From NCBI GenBank assembly GCA_937875855.1, contig CALFHF010000011.1, positions 1-35,406 of the forward strand: a stretch of DNA of 35,406 nucleotides, in the 5' to 3' direction. The notes beneath the pieces are model-generated. The model saw only the letters and a list, made by a program, of their open reading frames with translations, was not told the DNA's origin and did not search any database. Position numbers and translations under genes: made by a program. The stretch comes from an uncultured Flavobacteriales bacterium (GTDB taxonomy: Bacteria > Bacteroidota > Bacteroidia > Flavobacteriales_D > JABDKJ01). This document shows positions 26,549 through 32,842 of the stretch, piece by piece (positions within the stretch are counted from its first letter, which is position 1; each line of letters starts with the position of its first letter).

Positions 26549-27818
26549 TCATTCCGGCACCCACTGTATTATTGGTGGCTTCATCGATGATGATGACAGA
26601 GCCAGTGGACCTGTTTCTATTATATTTATCGAATAACAAGGGCTGAGTAGTACGTATGCTCACTCGGCAAATGTCATTGGCACTAATCACCTTGTCATCT
26701 TCTATACGGTGTAAGTTGTCTACGTTCACCTTATAAAGGATTTCTTTAATCACGCAACGGGCCTCCTTAGTCGTGTGACGAATGGTGTATTTTCCTGTTG
26801 GATTAAGCGGGCTATCGCCCATCCAGCAGACCATCATATCAATGTCTTGGGAAACTTCAGGTTTGTTATTGCTACGAACAATCATGTCTCCTCGGCTGAT
26901 GTCTAAGTCATCCTCTAAGAGTATAGTGCAGCTCATGGGAGCGAAAGCTTCTTCTACCTCGCCATCCATGGTATCTATTTTAGCAATCTTAGTTGTAAGT
27001 CCGCTTGGGAGCACCATCACTGCATCACCTTTTTTAAGCACACCACCTGCCACACGGCCTCCGTAGCCTCTATAGTCAGGAAATTCTTTGGTTTGTGGGC
27101 GAATAACATATTGAACGGGGAAGCGCACGTCCACTTGGTTATGGTCGCCAGAAATATGGATGTTCTCAAGATTGTACATAAGTGTTCCGCCTTGATACCA
27201 ATCCATGCGTTCAGATTTATGTACCACATTATCTCCCTTCAAAGCACTGATAGGAATGAAACGAATATCCTGTACGTCTAGTTTAGAGCAGAATGCTTCA
27301 ATGGTTCCCTTGATTTTTTCGTAGTCGTCCTGTCTATAATCGACTAAATCCATCTTATTGATACAGAAAATAATATGCGGTATCTTCAATAGGGATGCAA
27401 TAAACGAGTGACGACATGTCTGCTCTATCATTCCGTTTCTAGCATCGACAAGGATGATAGCAAGATTGGCCGTAGAGGCACCTGTTACCATATTACGGGT
27501 GTATTGAATGTGCCCAGGAGTGTCAGCAATGATGAATTTCCTTTTAGGCGTAGCGAAATAGCGATACGCTACATCAATAGTAATTCCTTGCTCGCGCTCA
27601 GCTCTTAATCCATCAGTAAGTAAAGCAAGGTTTACACCTTCTTCGCCTTCTCCGCCCAGCCTAGCGCTTGCTTTCTCTATAGCTTCCATCTGGTCCTGGA
27701 AGATGGATTTACTGTCATAGAGCATTCGCCCAATAAGGGTCGATTTTCCATCGTCAACACTTCCTGCTGTGGTAAACCTCAGCAAATCCATATCTAAGTA
27801 TGATTGATTTTCAGTCAT
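26541..27818 (-). CDS. cysN: Sulfate adenylyltransferase subunit 1 (GTPase)
   Basis: A 425-residue EF-Tu-like GTPase that, with CysD, makes adenosine phosphosulfate (APS) from ATP and sulfate, using GTP hydrolysis to drive the step. G motifs: GSVDDGKS (19-26), the threonine of switch I in [19 protein letters not shown], and NKMD. Beta-barrel domains 2 and 3 follow and end with [12 protein letters not shown]. It is not fused to CysC, unlike the NodQ-type proteins; a separate cysC is present upstream in the operon. The start at 27818 is 21 bases after the cysD stop. Confidence 0.95.
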   Translation of the reverse strand: MTENQSYLDMDLLRFTTAGSVDDGKSTLIGRMLYDSKSIFQDQMEAIEKASARLGGEGEEGVNLALLTDGLRAEREQGITIDVAYRYFATPKRKFIIADTPGHIQYTRNMVTGASTANLAIILVDARNGMIEQTCRHSFIASLLKIPHIIFCINKMDLVDYRQDDYEKIKGTIEAFCSKLDVQDIRFIPISALKGDNVVHKSERMDWYQGGTLMYNLENIHISGDHNQVDVRFPVQYVIRPQTKEFPDYRGYGGRVAGGVLKKGDAVMVLPSGLTTKIAKIDTMDGEVEEAFAPMSCTILLEDDLDISRGDMIVRSNNKPEVSQDIDMMVCWMGDSPLNPTGKYTIRHTTKEARCVIKEILYKVNVDNLHRIEDDKVISANDICRVSIRTTQPLLFDKYNRNRSTGSVIIIDEATNNTVGAGMII

Positions 27819-27839
27819 AATTCTCTTTTGCTTCTTTGA

Positions 27840-28745
27840 TCAGAAATATCCTTGTTTCTTGCGGTCTTCCATGGCCGCTTCGCTTCTCTTATCGTCTGAA
27901 CGAGATCCACGCTCAGTGGTTCGTGTTGAGGATACCTCGTCAATAATTTTTTGGAGCGTGTCCGCATCGCTTTCTACAGCACCCGTGCACGTCATATCAC
28001 CAATGGTCCTGAAACGAACCACGCGTTCTTCTATCTTCTCGGAGTCCTTCATTGGGATAAAATCGCACTCGGCAAGCAGGCTGCCATCTCTTTCGAATAC
28101 CCTTCTCTTATGTGAGAAATAGAGATTAGGAATGCCAATGTTCTCTGAAAGGATGTACTGCCAGATGTCCATTTCCGTCCAATTAGAAATAGGGAAGACA
28201 CGGAAGTGTTCTCCCATGTTCTTTTTTCCATTGAACAAATTCCAGAGTTCTGGACGCTGATTTTTAGGATCCCACTGTCCAAATTCATCACGGTGCGAGA
28301 AGAAGCGTTCTTTTGAACGGGCTTTTTCTTCATCTCTGCGTCCACCGCCCATAGCAGCATCGTATTTTCCTTTCTCAAGAGACTCGAGCAAAGTTACCGT
28401 CTGTAGCCCATTACGGCTGGCGTTTATGCCTTTTTCTTCAACAGCTTTTCCTTCAGCGATGCTCTGTTCAACACTTCCAACAATAAGGTCAGCGCCAGTC
28501 TCGGTCATAAGCTTATCCCTGAATGCGATAGTCTCAGGGAAGTTATGACCTGTGTCCACGTGTAAAAGAGGAAATGGCACCTTGCCTGGCCAAAAGGCCT
28601 TTCGGGCCAAATGGAACATGACGATGGAATCCTTGCCGCCCGAAAAAAGCATGACGGGATTCTCGAATTGTGAGGCTACCTCACGAAGGATATAAATCGA
28701 CTCGGATTCGAGTTCGCGTAAATGGGTAAGACTGTATGACTTCAT
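27840..28745 (-). CDS. cysD: Sulfate adenylyltransferase subunit 2
   Basis: A 301-residue protein, the catalytic subunit of ATP sulfurylase. It has the PP-loop SGGKDS (35-40), LHVDTGHNFPE, the RRDEEKARSKERFFSHRDEF block and the C-terminal FRTIGDMTCTGAVES and ERGSRSDDKRSEAAMEDRKK with QGYF at the end, all diagnostic of CysD and not of the related CysH. It lies 4 bases after cysC and 21 bases before cysN, so the three genes form one operon, cysC-cysD-cysN. Confidence 0.97.
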   Translation of the reverse strand: MKSYSLTHLRELESESIYILREVASQFENPVMLFSGGKDSIVMFHLARKAFWPGKVPFPLLHVDTGHNFPETIAFRDKLMTETGADLIVGSVEQSIAEGKAVEEKGINASRNGLQTVTLLESLEKGKYDAAMGGGRRDEEKARSKERFFSHRDEFGQWDPKNQRPELWNLFNGKKNMGEHFRVFPISNWTEMDIWQYILSENIGIPNLYFSHKRRVFERDGSLLAECDFIPMKDSEKIEERVVRFRTIGDMTCTGAVESDADTLQKIIDEVSSTRTTERGSRSDDKRSEAAMEDRKKQGYF

Positions 28746-28749
28746 ATAA

Positions 28750-29358
28750 TCACTTAGAACTTATGTGCGTGTTTATGAAACGCAAAAGTTCCTCTGCGGT
28801 TTCATCTATTTTTCTGTTAGCGGTTTTTAAGTCCAAATCAGGGTGAGTTGGAGCTTCGAAAGGGGCGTCTATTCCTGTGAAATTAATAATCTCACCAGCG
28901 CGCGCTTTTTTATAAAGCCCTTTAACATCTCGCGCTTCGCAAATTTCTAGGGGTGTATTTACGAACACTTCCAAGAGATCATCTTGGCCAATAATATCTT
29001 TGGCCATTTGGCGAATCTCTATAGTGGGACTCACAAAACAGTTGATGGTAATAATTCCACAATTCACGAAAAGCTTACTCACTTCAGCGATTCTACGAAT
29101 ATTTTCTTTCCGGTCTTCTTCGCTGAATCCTAGATTGTTATTAATCCCCGCTCTGATGTTATCTCCATCAAGAAGTTGGCATAGATGTCCTTGCTCATGC
29201 AACTTGCGTTCAAGGACTTTTGCAATGGTTGTCTTTCCTGATCCAGATAAGCCTGTCATCCAAATAACCTTAGCTTTCTGTTTGAGAAATGCCTCTTTAT
29301 CAGTGCGCTGAAGCATCTCATCAAAGATGGTGAATATGTTCCCTTTTTCTTCTTTCAT
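28750..29358 (-). CDS. cysC: Adenylyl-sulfate kinase
   Basis: A 202-residue kinase converting APS to 3'-phospho-APS (PAPS). It has Walker A GLSGSGKT (36-43), LLDGDNIRAGINNNLGFSEE, DRKENIRRIAEVSKLF and the C-terminal EARDVKGLYKKARAGEI, NFTGIDAPFEAP. The start is ATG at 29358 (MKEEKG); the frame extends ten codons further upstream without family similarity. It is the first gene of the cysCDN operon. PAPS feeds either sulfate reduction or sulfotransferases. The gene next door encodes a sulfotransferase and the loci beyond make polysaccharide, so sulfation is the likelier use here, though assimilation through a cysH elsewhere is not excluded. Confidence 0.95.
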   Translation of the reverse strand: MKEEKGNIFTIFDEMLQRTDKEAFLKQKAKVIWMTGLSGSGKTTIAKVLERKLHEQGHLCQLLDGDNIRAGINNNLGFSEEDRKENIRRIAEVSKLFVNCGIITINCFVSPTIEIRQMAKDIIGQDDLLEVFVNTPLEICEARDVKGLYKKARAGEIINFTGIDAPFEAPTHPDLDLKTANRKIDETAEELLRFINTHISSK

Positions 29359-29374
29359 AATGAAATTCAGGCTC

Positions 29375-29382
29375 CAAAAGTA
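29375..29382 (-). promoter_or_regulatory. Predicted -7 element of the cysCDN operon
   Basis: CAAAAGTA on the plus strand is TACTTTTG on the minus strand, a perfect TAnnTTTG match 17 bases before the cysC ATG. A TTG element at the standard distance is not visible. Confidence 0.45.
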
Positions 29383-29439
29383 GCACATTATAAGGGGCCT
29401 GTGTGAAATCCTGGATCCTTAATAAAAATCATATTGTGG

Positions 29440-29456
29440 AAAGGTTCATAACCTTT
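29440..29456. promoter_or_regulatory. Perfect hairpin/palindrome between cysC and the sulfotransferase gene
   Basis: AAAGGTT (29440-29446), CAT, AACCTTT (29450-29456) is a 7-bp perfect inverted repeat with a 3-base centre. It lies in the 156-bp divergent intergenic region, 59 bases before the sulfotransferase ATG. Its right arm with the next G reads AACCTTTG, a near match to a -7 element, so it may be an operator over that promoter. Confidence 0.35.
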
Positions 29457-29514
29457 GAGCCTAAAAAACGAATTGAAACTAGATCTTTAACCCTTTCAAC
29501 CACAGTTTACTTTT

Positions 29515-30234
29515 ATGATTATTAGCCACACGTACAAATATGTCTATGTCGAATTTCCTCAGACAGGTAGCTCTACTGTAGCCAAGGAACTAATGTCAAA
29601 CTATGATGGCAAACGCATTCTTTTCAAGCATGCTCAGTATCATGAGTTCATAAAGCAGGCCACTGAGGACGAGAAGTCTTATTATTCATTTTCGGCAATA
29701 AGGAATCCTATGGACGTGGTGGTGAGCACTTATTTCAAGACGCTCACTGATCATGATGGGTTTTTGAACAATAGGGTGAAGCATGGAAAATGGTTAAGAC
29801 GGATAGCCATGCCTTTGAAGCGCAAGTTAACAGGTAAGGACGTGATTAAGAACAACAGGACCTTTGAGGAGTATTTTATGAAGTATTATAAGCTGCCTTA
29901 TAGTGCCTGGAGTATTATGGATCACAAGAAGTTGGACAGAGTTATGCGCTTTGAGCACCTGGCTGATGATTTTGCTGAGGCAGTTAAAGAGATGGGGGTA
30001 GGCCTCATAAGACCCTTGCCAGTGTTCAACAGGACGGATAAAAAAGAAAAGCATTTTACTGACTACTTTGAAAGCGCTAGAGCCAAAGCGTGCGCGGTCA
30101 AAGTCTTTGGGCCTTATATGTCAGAATGGGGTTATGAGTTTCCTAAATTATGGGACATCAAAGAGATGCCGAGCCAAGCTCTGTATGACTTGGTCAACAT
30201 AGGCCGTAAATTCTATTGGAAATTCCTTCGCTGA
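29515..30234 (+). CDS. Predicted PAPS-dependent sulfotransferase
   Basis: A 239-residue protein of the sulfotransferase fold (Sulfotransfer_2-like). The N-terminal strand-loop-helix KYVYVEFPQTGSSTVAKEL matches the 5'-phosphosulfate-binding loop; SFSAIRNPMDVVVSTYFK (Arg63, Pro65, Ser71) matches the 3'-phosphate-binding motif RxP(x)nS. Later the pattern VMRFEHLADDFAEAVKEMG is also typical. There is no signal peptide, so it should act in the cytoplasm on a lipid-linked or nucleotide-linked sugar, or on another small acceptor. It is divergent from cysCDN, which makes its donor, and convergent (3-base gap) with the sugar transferase gene. Oddity: the lysine usual in the PKTGS loop is Gln16 here. 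Acceptor unknown. Confidence 0.75.
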   Translation: MIISHTYKYVYVEFPQTGSSTVAKELMSNYDGKRILFKHAQYHEFIKQATEDEKSYYSFSAIRNPMDVVVSTYFKTLTDHDGFLNNRVKHGKWLRRIAMPLKRKLTGKDVIKNNRTFEEYFMKYYKLPYSAWSIMDHKKLDRVMRFEHLADDFAEAVKEMGVGLIRPLPVFNRTDKKEKHFTDYFESARAKACAVKVFGPYMSEWGYEFPKLWDIKEMPSQALYDLVNIGRKFYWKFLR

Positions 30235-30237
30235 ATA

Positions 30238-31638
30238 TTAGAACCCTTGTTTCTGGAAGGTAATCATATTCAATATAGTACGCCAAACGATACGTGTATC
30301 GAGTGCGAACGACCAGTGTTGGATATAAAATACGTCCATTTTCACGCGATCCAGCATTTGCTGTACTTCCTTAGTCTCACCTCTATAACCTTTAGCTTGA
30401 GCAAGACCAGTTATTCCAGGTTTTACCCAATGTCTCACTACGAAAGGCTTAATCAACTTTGAGTACATTCGTGTGTGCTCTATCATATGAGGTCTTGGTC
30501 CCACCACTGACATATCACCTATAAGGACATTGAAGAATTGTGGAAGTTCATCTATGCTGGTCTTTCTCAGGAATGCCCCTACACGTGTGATACGAGAGTC
30601 ACCCACAGTAGCCTGTTTCTTATCAGAGTCCATATTGACGCTCATGGTTCTGAACTTATAGCAGCCAAAAGGAGAGTAATTAATACCAGAACGTGTTTGT
30701 TTGAAGAAGACAGGTCCTTTAGATTCTAGCTTGATTAAAAGACCAACAATAGGAACTAAAAAAGGGAAGATTAAAAGGCAAACTAGCCCTGAAAAAACGA
30801 GGTCAAAGGTTCTTTTCATAAACCTATTTGTAGTGACTTCAAGGGGTTCCCTAGCCAATGAAACAATAGGAGTAAGGCCGTTATAATCAACATTCAGATA
30901 GACAGATCTATTGCTCAAGGCATGAATGGTTTCATTTAAGAAATTAACCTTGATGAAATTCAAGTGGCAGAATTTGGTCAATGCTTTAATATGAAAACTA
31001 GTCCGAGTAGGCATGGAGATATAAACCTCGTCAATGCGGTTCTCAAGTAGAAAGCTGTAGATGTTATCTACGAAATCAAAACTGCCATTGAGTTTCTCAT
31101 CATCTTCAGGCTCATCTAGGTCGAAATAGCCCATGAATCTATATCCATAATCTTTCCTAGCAGTAATCTCTCGCACGAACTCTTGGCTGAAATCATTGAT
31201 CCCTACAACTACTATCTTCCTGAAATTGAAGCCCTTTTTTCTATAGGCTTTAACATACTTTCGGGCGATTATTCTGGATATTGCTCCAAGGAAGAAGAAA
31301 ATGAAATAAGAACTAAGAAGATATTCTCGAGAATAGGAGATGTTGAGTAAAGCAATGAAGGAAAGCGTCAAAAGGAGATTGAAGAGATAACTCCTAAAGA
31401 AGTCCCAAAGTGCTTTCCAGGTCTTGATTCTGCGATTATCTGCGATACTCTCTACAAGCAGAGCTGCGACAAGCCATGCGAACATGATGAAGAGGAAGAG
31501 CATCCCATATTTTGTGTCCAAGAAGGTCTCTAAACTTCCAAAAATGTATATGTAGTTGAATATCAGGACGAGATCGAAGATGATCAGGTCCATAAGGGTG
31601 TAGATATACTTCTCGTAATTGGATAATCTATTCTTCAC
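30238..31638 (-). CDS. Initiating sugar-phosphate transferase (WcaJ/exopolysaccharide polyprenyl glycosylphosphotransferase)
   Basis: A 466-residue polyprenyl-phosphate hexose-1-phosphate transferase, which loads the first sugar of a polysaccharide repeat on undecaprenyl phosphate in the inner membrane. The N-terminal half has four to five membrane helices (about 12-130) and a CoA-binding-like Rossmann domain ([10 protein letters not shown], about 142-250). The C-terminal catalytic domain (about 272-466) starts [11 protein letters not shown], with [11 protein letters not shown] and the membrane re-entrant motif, KFRTM, the catalytic [28 protein letters not shown] and [15 protein letters not shown]. 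The start is GTG at 31638. The sugar (glucose, galactose or other) cannot be read. It is preceded by a strong promoter with a palindrome (31781-31809) and a leader of about 135 bases. Confidence 0.92.
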   Translation of the reverse strand: MKNRLSNYEKYIYTLMDLIIFDLVLIFNYIYIFGSLETFLDTKYGMLFLFIMFAWLVAALLVESIADNRRIKTWKALWDFFRSYLFNLLLTLSFIALLNISYSREYLLSSYFIFFFLGAISRIIARKYVKAYRKKGFNFRKIVVVGINDFSQEFVREITARKDYGYRFMGYFDLDEPEDDEKLNGSFDFVDNIYSFLLENRIDEVYISMPTRTSFHIKALTKFCHLNFIKVNFLNETIHALSNRSVYLNVDYNGLTPIVSLAREPLEVTTNRFMKRTFDLVFSGLVCLLIFPFLVPIVGLLIKLESKGPVFFKQTRSGINYSPFGCYKFRTMSVNMDSDKKQATVGDSRITRVGAFLRKTSIDELPQFFNVLIGDMSVVGPRPHMIEHTRMYSKLIKPFVVRHWVKPGITGLAQAKGYRGETKEVQQMLDRVKMDVFYIQHWSFALDTRIVWRTILNMITFQKQGF

Positions 31639-31780
31639 GGCTCTCTTTCGCTTTAAGTACTCAAACAGGTGGGTTAATCACAGGGATGAGTGCAGGTTCT
31701 GTAATTCTAATACGGGACATAATTGGAAAGGATACATCGAAAGCTATAATTCATTTCTAAGCTGACCTATAAACTCCCTG

Positions 31781-31809
31781 CAAATCTAAGTTAAAGCGCT
31801 TTAGGTCAA
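31781..31809 (-). promoter_or_regulatory. Predicted promoter of the wcaJ-type gene with a palindromic operator
   Basis: On the minus strand TTG (31809-31807), 18 bases, then a perfect TAGATTTG (31788-31781). The spacer contains TAAAGCGCTTTA (31792-31803), a perfect 12-bp palindrome. Its position between the two promoter elements is where a repressor would block RNA polymerase. Confidence 0.6.
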
Positions 31810-31865
31810 TGTAGTCTGTACGTTATTAAATGTATCAGACAGGATTCATTGAGCAAAGATTTTTA

Positions 31866-31895
31866 TTTGAAATAATTCAATGGCTAATAGCTTTA
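31866..31895 (+). promoter_or_regulatory. Predicted promoter of the wza-wzc operon
   Basis: TTTG at 31866-31869, an 18-base spacer and TAGCTTTA at 31888-31895 (seven of eight matches to TAnnTTTG). It lies about 150 bases before the preferred wza ATG (32047) and 49 bases before the alternative ATG at 31945. Confidence 0.45.
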
Positions 31896-32046
31896 GTCTA
31901 TTTAAATATTAAATTATATATCGACTTGACAAGAAAACAATGTTATGCCCAAATATGATTTCAACAGAGTAACGTTGAATTATAAGAAACCTATTTCCAT
32001 TGGAATGCGTAACCAACATATCTTTGAATCCGTAATCTATACGTTT

Positions 32047-32838
32047 ATGAAATTGACCAACCTGAGAACAGTTATAATTATTTTATTGGCCTTTCACATG
32101 GTATCGTGTGTATCCAATAAAAAAATCGCATATGTACAACCAGAGGACAAGAACAAGCAAGAATTTGCCTCTTTTGATGCGAAATTCACGCCAACTCATG
32201 ATTCCATCATTTTAGAAGAAAATGACGTTATATCTGTAACAATCAATCATTTACAGCTAAGTAGAAGTGATGTATTTACAGGGCTTGATGCTGATGCTAA
32301 TGCCAGGTTGGGTGTGCGTCATCCCTTCCTAATAGGTTTCCCGATTGATAATGAAGGAAATGTTGATATACCTACTATGGGTAAAACAAAAGTTGGAGGG
32401 TTGACTGTAATTCAAGCTCAAGAACTATTGAGGACAAAGGCAACACAATATTATCCTAACCCGAGTGTGAAAGTGTTCTTAATGAGCAATTTCGTTACAG
32501 TACTTGGAGAGGTTAATAATCCAGGGCGTTATCCAGTCTATAACCAAGGTATCACGGTTTTTGATGCGTTGGGAATGGCCAGTGATATGACAGATTTGGC
32601 CGATAGAAATGATGTGCGCATCATTCGAAGAAGGGCAGGGAGTAATGAGCTCTACCATATCAATCTGAATGATGATGATATCCTCGCCTCAAAACATTTA
32701 TATATGCAGCCTGACGATGTGATATTGGTGACGCCATTGAAGGCAAAGAAATATATACGTAGAGATCCACAGAACGTATTGAGTGTAATTGGCACTGCCA
32801 TATCATTGGGCACTTTATACATCCTTTTAACCAAGTAA
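32047..32838 (+). CDS. wza: Polysaccharide export lipoprotein, Wza-like
   Basis: A 263-residue outer-membrane export protein that should form the exit channel for the polysaccharide. I choose the ATG at 32047 because it gives a proper lipoprotein signal (MKLTNLRTVIIILLAFHMVSC, lipidated Cys21); an ATG at 31945 would place 34 residues before it. The poly-export domain starts near residue 55 (ILEENDVISVTINHL, then FPIDNEGNVDIPTMGKTKVG), followed by an SLBB domain (VTVLGEVNNPGRYPVYNQGI, LGMASDMTDLADRNDVRIIR) and a C-terminal hydrophobic helix (about 243-263) as in other Bacteroidota Wza proteins. It is followed 4 bases later by the wzc-like gene. Confidence 0.88.
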   Translation: MKLTNLRTVIIILLAFHMVSCVSNKKIAYVQPEDKNKQEFASFDAKFTPTHDSIILEENDVISVTINHLQLSRSDVFTGLDADANARLGVRHPFLIGFPIDNEGNVDIPTMGKTKVGGLTVIQAQELLRTKATQYYPNPSVKVFLMSNFVTVLGEVNNPGRYPVYNQGITVFDALGMASDMTDLADRNDVRIIRRRAGSNELYHINLNDDDILASKHLYMQPDDVILVTPLKAKKYIRRDPQNVLSVIGTAISLGTLYILLTK

Positions 32839-32842
32839 AATC

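Larger units (their letters stand above)
31639..32046. other. 408-bp intergenic control region between wcaJ-type gene and wza
   Basis: No gene is seen except a possible N-terminal extension of wza from the ATG at 31945. The region carries two divergent promoters about 80 bases apart (31781-31809 on the minus strand and 31866-31895 on the plus strand), a 12-bp palindrome, a hairpin with arms GTCTGTAC (31814-31821) and GTATCAGAC (31832-31840, one bulged base), and AT-rich DNA at 31896-31930. Both transcripts would have leaders of about 135-150 bases, which is long for this phylum. Confidence 0.5.

Noticed and set aside
26541-29358. cysCDN as a plain sulfate-assimilation operon
   Set aside because: Not excluded, but no sulfate permease, cysH or cysIJ is adjacent, and the neighbours are a sulfotransferase and polysaccharide genes, so sulfation was preferred.
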